A DNA stretch of 64,000 bases from assembly GCA_050330635.1 (NCBI GenBank), contig JBHJNQ010000057.1, forward strand, positions 91,430 to 155,429, read 5' to 3'. This DNA comes from CADEDH01 sp050330635. Lineage in GTDB: Bacteria; Actinomycetota; Acidimicrobiia; Acidimicrobiales; SZUA-35. The position numbers were made by a program, and so were the translations under genes. The notes beneath the pieces were generated by a model, which did not search any database, was not told the origin of the DNA, and saw nothing but the letters and a program-made list of their open reading frames with translations. Below are positions 34,673-43,406 of this stretch, one piece after another (position 1 is the stretch's first letter; every line of letters starts with the position of its first letter).

Positions 34673-35643
34673 GGCGTGGCCGCCCCCGCCCCCCGGTATT
34701 CGTCGAGGAACAACTCGTCGAGGGTGGGCGGCTGGACCACCAGGCTCCCACCGCCGTCGTCGAGCAACCGTCGTACGACCGGATCGAGGGCTTCGGCACT
34801 GACCCGGGCCGACAGCCGCCAGCGGCCGTCGACGGCGTCGGCCCGGAACGAGTCGACCCCGTCGAGCTCGGCCAGGTCACGGTGGGGTTGGCCCACCGTG
34901 GCCTGCACCGTCGTCAGGGCCTGGGACCGGAGCTCGACCAGGGAGCCCGACCGGATGATCCGACCGTTGCGGACGATGGCGACCCGGTCGCACAGCGCCT
35001 CGACCTGGTCGAGGATGTGGCTCGACAACAGCACCGAGACGCCGTCCTCGGCCCGCTCCCGGACCACCTCCTGGAACTGGGCCTCCATCAGGGGATCGAG
35101 GCCGGCGGTCGGCTCGTCGAGGATGAGGAGCTCGACGGGCACGGCCAGGGCGGCCACGAGCGCCACCTTCTGCCGATTGCCCTTGGAGTAGGTGCGGGAT
35201 CGCTTGGTCGGGTCGAGCTCGAACCGCTCGAGGAGCTGGGCCCGGACGGCGGGATCGGCGCCCCCATGGAGGCGGGTCAGGACGTCGATGCACTCGCCGC
35301 CCGTGAGCCCCGGCCACAGGGCCACGTCGCCCGGCACCGACGCCAGGCGCCGGTGGATGGCCACGGCGTCGCTCCAGGCGTCACGCCCGAACACGTGGGC
35401 CGTGCCGGCCGTAAGACGGATCTGGCCCAGCAGAGCCCGGGTCGTCGTCGTCTTGCCGGCACCGTTCGGACCGAGGAAGCCGAGGATCTCGCCCTGTCGG
35501 AGGGTGAGGTCGAGCCCGTCGAGGGCCACGGTTGCACCGAAGCGCTTCACCGCTCCGGCGACGGCGACGACCGGGTCGGCGGGGGTCGCGGGATCCGCCG
35601 TTGTCGCCCTCCGATCTCCCAATTGTGGAAGTGACTTGCTCAT
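34669..35643 (-). CDS. ABC transporter ATP-binding protein (drug/antibiotic exporter type)
   Basis: 324 aa. Walker A GPNGAGKTTT, Q-loop region ASVPGDVALWPGLTG, signature YSKGNRQKVALVAAL (a variant of LSGGQ, typical of some exporters), Walker B LLILDEPTAGLDPL, and H-loop LLSSHILDQVE. A C-terminal regulatory extension of about 90 residues follows. The ATG at 35643 lies only about 8 bases after a plausible -10 box, so the mRNA is probably leaderless. Coupled to the permease and divergent from a TetR regulator. Confidence 0.92.
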   Translation of the reverse strand: MSKSLPQLGDRRATTADPATPADPVVAVAGAVKRFGATVALDGLDLTLRQGEILGFLGPNGAGKTTTTRALLGQIRLTAGTAHVFGRDAWSDAVAIHRRLASVPGDVALWPGLTGGECIDVLTRLHGGADPAVRAQLLERFELDPTKRSRTYSKGNRQKVALVAALAVPVELLILDEPTAGLDPLMEAQFQEVVRERAEDGVSVLLSSHILDQVEALCDRVAIVRNGRIIRSGSLVELRSQALTTVQATVGQPHRDLAELDGVDSFRADAVDGRWRLSARVSAEALDPVVRRLLDDGGGSLVVQPPTLDELFLDEYRGAGAATP

Positions 35644-35650
35644 GAGAGTT

Positions 35651-35680
35651 ACTATCACTACCGGGCAGCTCGGTTGTCAA
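35651..35680 (-). promoter_or_regulatory. Promoter of the ABC exporter operon
   Basis: On the minus strand an exact TTGACA (35675-35680) is followed after 18 bases by GATAGT (35651-35656). The ATPase ATG begins 8 bases downstream, close to the expected transcription start. Probable TetR target region, though no clear palindrome is visible. Confidence 0.5.
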
Positions 35681-35724
35681 TCAGGTCGACGACCTCGCCG
35701 GCGCTGACCACCCCGTTCGAGCGC

Positions 35725-36345
35725 GTGACCCCGTACCCCTCTCCCGACCCCGCCGACACCGCCGGCACGGAACCCGTGAACCGCCGTGAGCGCAGACGGC
35801 AGGAGACCATCCACCGGATCCAGCAGTGCGCCATCGATCTGTTCGACCGGCACGGTTTCGACCGGGTCACGATCGAGCAGGTAGCCGTCGCGGCCGACGT
35901 CTCCCCCAGCACCGTCTACCGCCACTTCGGGACCAAGGAGGGCCTCGTCCTACGCGACGAGCACGACATGCTGGCGATGAGCGAGACCGCAGCTCACCTG
36001 CGCCATCACGGGCTCATCGATGCTCTCCGGCTCGCCGTCGGCACCGTGGCGGGCGACCACTTCGAGCATGACCTGGAGCTCACCGTGCGCCGGACCCGCT
36101 ACTACGTCGAGGTGCCCTCGGTCCGGGCTGCCACGGCCGTGCTGGTGAACGAGACGGCCGCCGAACTGGCCCGGGCCATGGCCGACGCCGGCTCGCCCCT
36201 CGACGCCGTCGAGCGCCACGCCCAGGCCACGGCGGTGATCTGGGCGCTGACCGCCGCCCTCGAGCAGTGGTGGCTGGCCGGGGCCGACGAACCGCTGATC
36301 CCGCTGATCGACCGGGCGCTGAACGCCCTCCGCTTCGACCGCTGA
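35725..36345 (+). CDS. TetR family transcriptional regulator
   Basis: About 206 aa. The N-terminal helix-turn-helix is clear: RRERRRQETIHRIQQCAIDL, FDRHGFDRVTIEQVAVAADV, SPSTVYRHFGTKEGLV. The ligand-binding C-domain is all-helical and contains AVLVNETAAELARAMADAG. Start uncertain: GTG 35725 chosen, GTG 35776 also fits, and a TTG at 35674 would overlap the divergent promoter. Expected to repress the ABC exporter and itself from the shared 80-130 bp region. Confidence 0.85.
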   Translation: MTPYPSPDPADTAGTEPVNRRERRRQETIHRIQQCAIDLFDRHGFDRVTIEQVAVAADVSPSTVYRHFGTKEGLVLRDEHDMLAMSETAAHLRHHGLIDALRLAVGTVAGDHFEHDLELTVRRTRYYVEVPSVRAATAVLVNETAAELARAMADAGSPLDAVERHAQATAVIWALTAALEQWWLAGADEPLIPLIDRALNALRFDR

Positions 36346-36467
36346 CCCCGTTCGTTCGCGCCCGGAGGAGTACCGGCACCACGGTTGGGGCCGGGCGTGG
36401 GGGCGAAGGCACGCGGAGTCCATTGACGCCGTTCCTTCCCCATCAGCGCGGACACGGCATCGGGCAG

Positions 36468-36705
36468 GGTTCGCCCCACGCGATCATCCGATTGGTGGAG
36501 GGGATCGAGGGTGTCGTGACGATGCGCACCGAGGTGGCCCCCGACCCGAGTACGGCCTGACAGTTCCGTCCAGGCCGGCGACCCGTGGTCATCCCGTCCT
36601 GCAACCTGCGACACCGATCGAGCCAGAGCGTGGCTGGACGGAACCGTCCAGGCCTTCACCCACATCGGCCTCGTGAACGCCGCCGACGCCATCGCCCGGG
36701 CCGAA
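36468..36705 (+). pseudogene. GH15 glycoside hydrolase (glucoamylase/trehalase-like) fragments
   Basis: Two widely spaced blocks of the GH15 family lie within 240 bases. HAIIRLVEGIEGVVTMRTEV (36477-36536) is the end of the N-terminal beta-sandwich (canonical RIVEGLEGEVPMRMEL). DGTVQAFTHIGLVNAADAIA (36637-36696) is the C-terminal end of the catalytic barrel (canonical NFPQAFSHVALINAA). The (alpha/alpha)6 catalytic barrel with both catalytic Glu residues is missing and a stop at 36558 separates the blocks. The remaining 36346-36909 gap shows nothing else I can support. Confidence 0.75.
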
Positions 36706-36909
36706 TCCGGACGATGCCGCAACGCAGTGGCGCGAGCGCCAACCGACCCTGAACGGCTTCTTCACGTCGCCCCGAGGTACGCAGGACCGAGGCCGCGAAC
36801 CAGCCCAACCAGCGCCGGTCCATAGTTGTGCTCTTCGGCGACAAGGGTCACTATGGACAAACGTCTGCTGTTCTCCATGAACAGGCGGATCACAAGGGGG
36901 AACGATCAC

Positions 36910-38475
36910 ATGTTCAGACTCGACTCGACCCGATGGGTCGCGCTCGTGAGCGCGCTCCTGCTGCTGGCTGCGGCCTGCGGCGGCGACGACACCGCCGAGG
37001 GCGAATCCGGCGACGAGGAGGCACAACTCGAAGGGGGAGCCGTGGCCGACGATGCCGCTGCCGCCGCCCTGACGTCCACCACGGTCACCGACGACGGGGC
37101 CGCCGCCACCGCCACGCCGACCTCGATGGAGGAGTGGGAGGCCCTGTGGGCCGAGGAGCGGGCCGCCATCGTCGAGCGCATCCGGTCCGAGGGCTACGGG
37201 ATCAACGACGAGAACATCCTCATCGGCCCCGCCGGCTTCGAGATCGATCTGAACAACTGCCCCGCCGACTGGTCGGACACCCCCGGCCTCGACGGCTCGA
37301 TCCTGATCGGCCACACGACGACCCAGTCGGGCAACCTGGCCGCCTACGGCAACATCGCCGCCGGCATGGAGGTGCTGTTCGACCAGGTCAACGCCAACGG
37401 GGGCATCGGGGGCGTCCCGATCGAGATGGTGGTCAAGGACGACGGCTACGTCGCCACCCAGACCATCGAGCTCATCGACGAACTCATGCAGTCGGAGGAT
37501 CCGTTCATGATCACGACCCTCGGGTCACCCAACACCCTGGCCGTCTACGACACCATCAACGACAACTGCATCCCCCACCCGTTCGCCCAGACCGGGCACC
37601 CGGCGTGGGGCGACCCGGAGAACCATCCCTGGACCACGGGCCTGGCCATGTCGTACACCACCGAGGCGGTGTTCTGGGGCCAGTGGATCAGGGCCAACAT
37701 GGCCGACCAACTGCCGGTGAAGGTGGCGGCCCTCGTCAACGACAACGACTTCGGGAAGGCCTACGGCATCGGCTTCGAGCGGTGGGCCGAACAGAACCCC
37801 GACGTGGTCTCCGAGTTCGTGCAGATCGGCCACGATCCGGCGGCGGCCACCGTCACCAACGAGATGACGACGATCGCGGCCGAGGATCCCGACGTGTTCA
37901 TCTCGATGACGGCCGGCAACCCGTGCCTGCTGGCCGTGCAGGAGGCCGGCAACAACGGGCTGACCGAATCGGCCGACGTGCTGTTCGCCCCCCAGACCTG
38001 CAAGGACCCGCAGGCGTTCATGGTGCCCGCTGGTGACGCCGCCGACGGGTGGTGGATCGTGGGCGGTGGAGCCAAGACCACCACCGACTCGCAGTTCGCC
38101 GACGAGCCCTACATCGCCTTCGTCAACGACGAGCTGGCCGGCGCCGGGCTCGACCCCACCGTCGGCCTCTACGGCACCGGGTTCAGCCAGTACGGGTGGC
38201 CGTACATCCACGCACTGCTCATCGCCAGCGAACTCGACGGGGGCCTGACCCGCACCAACTTCATGCTCGCCCTCCGTTCGATGGAGATGACCCATCCGCT
38301 CTACCTGCCGGGGATCGCCTTCTCGATGAACGGCAACGAAGACGCCTACTACGTCGAGGGAACGGAGTTCGCCCGCTACGACGCAACCGGGCAGACGTGG
38401 GTCCAGGTCGGTGACGTCGTCGACCTCAACGGCGAATCGCCGAACTGTGCGTGGACCGAGAGCGGGTGCGCCTGA
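36910..38475 (+). CDS. Branched-chain-type ABC transporter substrate-binding lipoprotein
   Basis: 521 aa. Lipoprotein signal with lipobox LLAAAC (Cys23) and then a low-complexity acidic/Thr-Ala linker to about residue 75. The periplasmic-binding-protein type I fold follows: ILIGHTTTQSGNLAAYGNIA, LFDQVNANGGIGGVPIEMVV, VAALVNDNDFGKAYGIGFER. It captures amino acids, amides or other carboxylates outside the membrane for uptake. AAGGGGG precedes the ATG by 9 bases. No Liv-type permease or ATPase genes are adjacent, so it is an orphan here. The extended N-terminal domain (residues 75-140, including a DLNNCPADW segment) is unusual. Confidence 0.88.
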   Translation: MFRLDSTRWVALVSALLLLAAACGGDDTAEGESGDEEAQLEGGAVADDAAAAALTSTTVTDDGAAATATPTSMEEWEALWAEERAAIVERIRSEGYGINDENILIGPAGFEIDLNNCPADWSDTPGLDGSILIGHTTTQSGNLAAYGNIAAGMEVLFDQVNANGGIGGVPIEMVVKDDGYVATQTIELIDELMQSEDPFMITTLGSPNTLAVYDTINDNCIPHPFAQTGHPAWGDPENHPWTTGLAMSYTTEAVFWGQWIRANMADQLPVKVAALVNDNDFGKAYGIGFERWAEQNPDVVSEFVQIGHDPAAATVTNEMTTIAAEDPDVFISMTAGNPCLLAVQEAGNNGLTESADVLFAPQTCKDPQAFMVPAGDAADGWWIVGGGAKTTTDSQFADEPYIAFVNDELAGAGLDPTVGLYGTGFSQYGWPYIHALLIASELDGGLTRTNFMLALRSMEMTHPLYLPGIAFSMNGNEDAYYVEGTEFARYDATGQTWVQVGDVVDLNGESPNCAWTESGCA

Positions 38476-38516
38476 TGTCCGAGGCGTGAACCGGCCGCTC
38501 GCCGCCGCCGGGGTCG

Positions 38517-40958
38517 CTACTCCAGGACCTCGGCGGCAGCGATCTCGGCGATGCGGTCGACGTCGTAGCCGAGGATGTCGGTGAGGATCTCGAACGTGTC
38601 CTGGCCGAGGGTCGGCGCCGCCCGGTAGGCCTCGATCGGCGACCGCCCGAGGAGGAACCTGGTCCCCTCGACGGTGACGGGGCCGAGCTCGGCGTGATCG
38701 GTGGTGACGAAGTGACCCCGATGGGCGAGCTGGGGGTCGGCCCAACTGTGGACACTGGTGGCGACCACGTGGGCCGGTATCCCGTGCCGCTGCAGCTCGT
38801 TCTCGACCGCCTGCTCGTGGCGTCGGCTGGTCCAGGCGGTGATCAGGTCGTCGAACTCGTCGGCCCGACCGAGGCGGTCGGCGGCCGACAGCGGTGCCAG
38901 ATCGGGCCGCCCCAGGAGCTCGGCCAGCGCCCGCCACTGGGCGTCGGTCTCACAGGCCACCGCAACCCACCGGTCGTCGCCGGTGCACCGGTAGATCCCG
39001 TGGGGGGCGAAGCAAAGGTCGCGGTTGCCGCTGCGCTCGAGCACCCGGCCGTTGATGCGGCAGTCGAGGAGCGCGGGAGCGAGGAGATGGAGGACGCCCT
39101 CGGCCTGGGAGAAGTCGATGTACTGGCCCTCGCCGCAGCGACGCCGGTGCTCCAGGGCAGCCAACACGAGGGCCACCGAGATGCGGGGGGCCACATAGTC
39201 GGTGTAGGCACTGAACGGGCCCGACGGGTCTCGGTCGGGCCAGCCGGTGATGTTGTGGAAGCCGGAGATGGCCGCCGCCAGGTTGCCGAAGCCGGCGAAG
39301 TCGGCGAGGGGGCCGGTCTGGCCCATGAGGCAGCTCGACAGCATGACCAGCGCAGGGTTCACCTCGGTCAGGGAGTCGTAGTCGAGACCCCACGCCCGCA
39401 TGGCCCGGGGCGAGAACGACTCGCACACCACGTCCGACCAGCGCACCAGGTCGAGCACGATGTCGCGGGCCTCCGGCTTGGACAGATCGAGGGTCATGCC
39501 CCGTTTCCCGGTGTTCATGTTGAGGAACAGCCCGCCCCGCTCGATGCCGGACACCCCCTCGTAGAACGGCTGGAGACCCCGGGCCACCTCGATCTTGCTG
39601 GCCGACTCGACCCGGATGACGGTGGCGCCGTAGTCGGCCAGCACCCGGGTCGTCGCCGGCCCGGCCATGGCCCACATGAAGTCGAGGATCTTCACCCCGG
39701 CCAGGGGGAGGCCATCCCCGCCGGTGGCCTCGGCCCGCACCCGGGCGGCGATGGGCGCCGTCCGGGACGGGTCGCCGAGCACGGCGTCGGTGTCCTGGCC
39801 GAGACGGGGCGGTGGCCCCAGGGGACGGAGGGGGGCGGCCCCGAAGCGGGCGATGGCGCCGTTGAACGTCACCGGCCGGTCGGCCCCGGGCACGTCGACG
39901 TCCTCCCAGTAGCGGCGGAACTCGAGCTGGGGCGAGCCGACGACCTCGGCCGTCGTGGTAACGGGGGCGATCAGGAGCCGCCGGGACATGGCGGCTTCCA
40001 GGAGCTCGGCCTTGGTCTTGGTGGCCAGCCACGCCAGCAGGGCCGCCTTGGCCTCCTCGAACGTCTCGAGCCTCTCCTCGCCATCCTCGATCTGGACGGC
40101 GAGCTCGACCCAGTTCCGGTCGCGGAGCCACTCGCTGCAGAAGCCGTCGTCGTGGACCCACTCCATGAGGCGGGCGGTGAACGGCCCGATCGACGTCCCG
40201 AAGAGGAAGGCGATCGTGACGTGTCCGTCGGCGCACGGCCACACGAGCCGGATGTCGAACGGGGGCATCTTCACCCCGCCGGCGATGCGCTGCATGATCG
40301 GCGCCCCGAACGGCGCGGCGAGGACCGTCGACTGGGTGGCCTGGAGGAGCGAGGCCTGGACCGAGACGTCGATGTGCTGCCCGAGACCGCTGCGGTGCCG
40401 CTCGAACAGGGCGATGAGGGCGGCCCCGGCCCCGTCGAGGGCGGCGTGGTGGTAGGCTTGGGGGAGTCCGAGACGGAGCGGGGCCCGGTCCTCGTCGCCC
40501 GTCAGGGCGGCGTAGCCGCCGGCGGCCATGAGGGTGATCTCGCTGTGGGCGTAGCCGGCCTTGGGCCCGGTCCGGCCGAACGGTGTGATCGACACGTGGA
40601 TCAGGGCCGGGTTGATCGCCGCCAGGTCGTCTGGTCCGAGGCCCACCTCGTCGAGGCGTCCCGGGGGCTCGGACTCGATCAGCACGTCGGCCCCCCGCAC
40701 CAGGCCCCGCAGCCGATCCCTGTCAGCGTCGGAAGACGCCAGATCGAGCACGACGGAACGCTTGCCCCGGTTGAAGGCCCAGTGGTTGAGGGAGCCTTCG
40801 GGGTCGACCCGGTGGCCGGCGAAGGGACCCAGGTGCCGGGCCCGCTGCCCACCGGGCGGTTCGATCGCCACCACGTCGGCTCCGAGCTGGGCCAGGATGA
40901 GACCGGCGCAGTGGCCCCGGTCGTCACTGAGATCGAGCACCCGATACGACGACAGCAC
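38517..40958 (-). CDS. Tandem two-domain CaiB/BaiF class III CoA-transferase
   Basis: 813 aa, twice the normal length. The N-terminal copy starts YRVLDLSDDRGHCAGLILAQ and contains GADVVAIEPPGGQRARHLGP. The C-terminal copy starts VKILDFMWAMAGPATTRVLA and contains FLNMNTGKRGMTLDLSKPEA and AYTDYVAPRISVALVLAAL. In class III CoA-transferases the catalytic Asp sits in the segment matching TDYVAP. The first copy has QAYHHAALDGA there, so only the second copy seems catalytic and the first is probably structural. GTG 40958 has AAGGGGG 8 bases upstream; GTG 40967 is an alternative. It moves CoA between carboxylates. Convergent with the binding-protein gene. Confidence 0.88.
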   Translation of the reverse strand: MLSSYRVLDLSDDRGHCAGLILAQLGADVVAIEPPGGQRARHLGPFAGHRVDPEGSLNHWAFNRGKRSVVLDLASSDADRDRLRGLVRGADVLIESEPPGRLDEVGLGPDDLAAINPALIHVSITPFGRTGPKAGYAHSEITLMAAGGYAALTGDEDRAPLRLGLPQAYHHAALDGAGAALIALFERHRSGLGQHIDVSVQASLLQATQSTVLAAPFGAPIMQRIAGGVKMPPFDIRLVWPCADGHVTIAFLFGTSIGPFTARLMEWVHDDGFCSEWLRDRNWVELAVQIEDGEERLETFEEAKAALLAWLATKTKAELLEAAMSRRLLIAPVTTTAEVVGSPQLEFRRYWEDVDVPGADRPVTFNGAIARFGAAPLRPLGPPPRLGQDTDAVLGDPSRTAPIAARVRAEATGGDGLPLAGVKILDFMWAMAGPATTRVLADYGATVIRVESASKIEVARGLQPFYEGVSGIERGGLFLNMNTGKRGMTLDLSKPEARDIVLDLVRWSDVVCESFSPRAMRAWGLDYDSLTEVNPALVMLSSCLMGQTGPLADFAGFGNLAAAISGFHNITGWPDRDPSGPFSAYTDYVAPRISVALVLAALEHRRRCGEGQYIDFSQAEGVLHLLAPALLDCRINGRVLERSGNRDLCFAPHGIYRCTGDDRWVAVACETDAQWRALAELLGRPDLAPLSAADRLGRADEFDDLITAWTSRRHEQAVENELQRHGIPAHVVATSVHSWADPQLAHRGHFVTTDHAELGPVTVEGTRFLLGRSPIEAYRAAPTLGQDTFEILTDILGYDVDRIAEIAAAEVLE

Positions 40959-41109
40959 CGACGACACCCCCTTGCGAACGGCACCAACCCTGGCGTCAGG
41001 GTCGTCCGGTCCGGCGACCGGTGTCAAACAGGCCGCCGTGGCGGTCGGCGGGTGCGGGCGGGCGGGGTGACCGGTTTGGCCCGCCGGGGTGTGGGAACCT
41101 CTCCGGGGG

Positions 41110-42246
41110 ATGGTCGAGCACCGGGTGGAACGGCGAGGGGCGGGCGAGGGGCGGACGCCGCCCGCCCGATCGACCGGTGTCCGCCGCCGATGGTCGATGG
41201 CGGCGGTGTCGGCGACGGCGACGGTGGCGGTGCTCGCCGCCGGGTGCGGGATCGACCTCGACGGAGCGGTGAGCGGCGACGGCATCGCCCCCGACGGGTC
41301 GACGACGACCGCCACGGTCATCACCGTGGCAACGACCGGCGAGACCTCGGCCACCACCGCCACGACCGCCACCGACCCGGTGACCAGCGCCCCGGCCCTC
41401 GACGCCACGTTCGCCGCCATCGCCGACCGCACCATGATGACCGACGAGGGCCGCCGGCTGTTGGCCCTGTCCTCGCCCGAGCTGGTCGACATCGACGCCC
41501 TCGGTCGGACGTGCACGCTGGGGTCGGAGGTGTCGGTGCTCGGGTGCTACCGATCGGGCAGGATCGCCGTGCTCGACGTGACCGATCCCCGCCTCGACGG
41601 CATGGTGGAGACGACGACCGCCCACGAGCTGCTCCACGCCGCTTGGGCCGCGCTGAACGACGGCGAGCGGCGACGACTGACCGACCTGTTGTGGGCGGCC
41701 TTCGCCGGCGTCTCCACCCCCGAGCTCGAGGACCGCCTCGACCTGTACCGCCAGCGCGACCCGTCGATCGTCGACAACGAGCTGCACTCGATCCTCGGGA
41801 CGGAGGTGGCCGACCTCGGACCCGAGCTGGAGGCGCACTACGGTCGCTGGTTCTCCGATCGGGCGGCCGTCGTCGCCCTCGCAACCGAGGTGCAGGCCAC
41901 GTTCACCTCCCTCCGGTCCGACGTCGACGCCCTCGACGCCCGCCTCGCCGACCTCCGGTCGCGCATCGACGACACGGAGACCTCCCTCGAACAACGGCGA
42001 TCGGAGCTCGAAACCGAAACCGCCGATCTGCAGGCGCTGCGGGAAGCGGGACGGATCGACGAGTACAACGCCGCCATCGACCCCCACAACGAGGCGGTCG
42101 CCGCCTACAACGACGGGGTGGCCGGGCTCCAGGATCTCATCGACGAGTTCAACGATCTGGTGGCACAACGGAACGCTCTGGCCGCCGACTACGCCGCCCT
42201 CGTGGCCGAGATGGACACCACGGCGGCGACGATGCCGGCCGGCTGA
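41110..42246 (+). CDS. Lipoprotein with HExxH motif and coiled coil
   Basis: About 378 aa. Lipobox VAVLAAGC after an Arg-rich n-region, then a Thr/Ala-rich spacer. A globular domain carries TTAHELLHAAW, a zincin-type HExxH. The sequence then forms a long coiled coil (TSLRSDVDALDARLADLRSR onward, about 80 residues). I infer an extracytoplasmic, membrane-anchored metallopeptidase-like protein. The third zinc ligand is not identified. Start uncertain: ATG 41110 gives a long n-region, ATG 41197 a very short one lacking positive charge. Confidence 0.6.
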   Translation: MVEHRVERRGAGEGRTPPARSTGVRRRWSMAAVSATATVAVLAAGCGIDLDGAVSGDGIAPDGSTTTATVITVATTGETSATTATTATDPVTSAPALDATFAAIADRTMMTDEGRRLLALSSPELVDIDALGRTCTLGSEVSVLGCYRSGRIAVLDVTDPRLDGMVETTTAHELLHAAWAALNDGERRRLTDLLWAAFAGVSTPELEDRLDLYRQRDPSIVDNELHSILGTEVADLGPELEAHYGRWFSDRAAVVALATEVQATFTSLRSDVDALDARLADLRSRIDDTETSLEQRRSELETETADLQALREAGRIDEYNAAIDPHNEAVAAYNDGVAGLQDLIDEFNDLVAQRNALAADYAALVAEMDTTAATMPAG

Positions 42247-42286
42247 CCGGGCGTGACGCGGGGCGGGGACGTGTGATGATGAGCGG

Positions 42287-43258
42287 ATGTCACCCCGCTT
42301 GCCCGTCGTCGATCTGAAGGCCACCACTCCCCCACCCGACTGGGGGGTGACCGTCGACCACGACGCCCTCGAGGCCCTGGCCGACCGGTGGGCCGACGAG
42401 GAGCTGCCCCTCCCCTGCTTCGACTACCCCGGTATCCCCGCCGTGCGGGACGAGCGCTGGTGGTTCGACTACGTGACGGTGGCGGTGTCGGTCCTGGCCT
42501 GCCTGTGGCCCCCGGAGGGCGACGAGGTGTGGCACGCCGAGATCGACCGCCAGTGGCTCGACGACGCCCCCGGGATCTTCGCCGTGTTCACCCGCCGGCT
42601 CGGGACGGATGGCCTGTCGCTCCCCGACCTGGCCGCCCTGTCCGACGACGACGGCCAACGGCTCTTCGGCGGGCGGGGCACCCTCCAGCTCGTCCCCGAG
42701 CGGGTCGATCGGCTGCGGCTGGTGGCCGGCGCCCTGCTCGACCGGTGGGACGGTTCGGCCGCCAATCTGGTGGCGGCGGCCGAACGCCACGGCCACCGGA
42801 TGGTCGAGCTGCTCACCACGACCGTTCCCGGCTACCTCGACCGGGCCCGGACCCCGGTGGGCGAGCTCCGATTCGACAAGCTGGCCCACCTGGCGGCGGC
42901 GATCATGGCCGCCGGGCGCGGCTGGTCGGATGCCGGATTCGTCGGCTTCGACGATTTCCCCGTTTACCCCGACTACATGCTGCCCCGGGTGTTCCGCCAT
43001 GTCGGCGCCCTGCGCTACGCTCCCGACCTGGCCGCCACCGTCGATGGGCGCCGGCTCGTCGCCGCCGGCTCACCGGCGGAGCACGCCATCCGCTGGGCCA
43101 CCGTACACTGTGGCGCCCACCTGGCCCGGGCGTTGACCGATCGGGGCAACCCGGTGCCCGCCCCCGCCCTCGACTACCGGTTGTGGTCGGAGGCCGTGCT
43201 CGGGCCCGACGCCGACCGCTTCGGCCAGCACCACCGGACGATCACGCTCCTCTACTGA
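42287..43258 (+). CDS. Queuosine salvage protein (Qng1/DUF2419 family)
   Basis: 323 aa. Matches the pattern of queuosine 5'-phosphate N-glycosylase/salvage proteins: WWFDYVTVAVSVLACLWPPE, LFGGRGTLQLVPERVDRL, FDKLAHLAAAIMAAGRGW, the strong block PVYPDYMLPRVFRHVGALRY, GSPAEHAIRWATVHCGAHLA and the terminal ALDYRLWS. The family releases queuine from queuosine nucleotide for tRNA modification. No tgt or queuine transporter is nearby. Free-standing, 40 bases after the lipoprotein gene and possibly cotranscribed. Confidence 0.85.
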   Translation: MSPRLPVVDLKATTPPPDWGVTVDHDALEALADRWADEELPLPCFDYPGIPAVRDERWWFDYVTVAVSVLACLWPPEGDEVWHAEIDRQWLDDAPGIFAVFTRRLGTDGLSLPDLAALSDDDGQRLFGGRGTLQLVPERVDRLRLVAGALLDRWDGSAANLVAAAERHGHRMVELLTTTVPGYLDRARTPVGELRFDKLAHLAAAIMAAGRGWSDAGFVGFDDFPVYPDYMLPRVFRHVGALRYAPDLAATVDGRRLVAAGSPAEHAIRWATVHCGAHLARALTDRGNPVPAPALDYRLWSEAVLGPDADRFGQHHRTITLLY

Positions 43259-43406
43259 GTCACGTCATGATCCGAGCCACGACGCCGGCAGCGACAACGT
43301 CCGCTGAGCCGATGGTGAACGCTGTGCGAACAACACCGTTGGACCCTGGCGCCCGGGGGCCACGGGTTGCTAGAGCAGAAGGGGTGTTCGTCGTTTCGAT
43401 CGGGGG

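Noticed and set aside
38694..42317. Plus-strand open frame of over 1200 codons
   Set aside because: It is antisense to the double CoA transferase and crosses the lipoprotein gene; composition is typical of an antisense frame in high-GC DNA.
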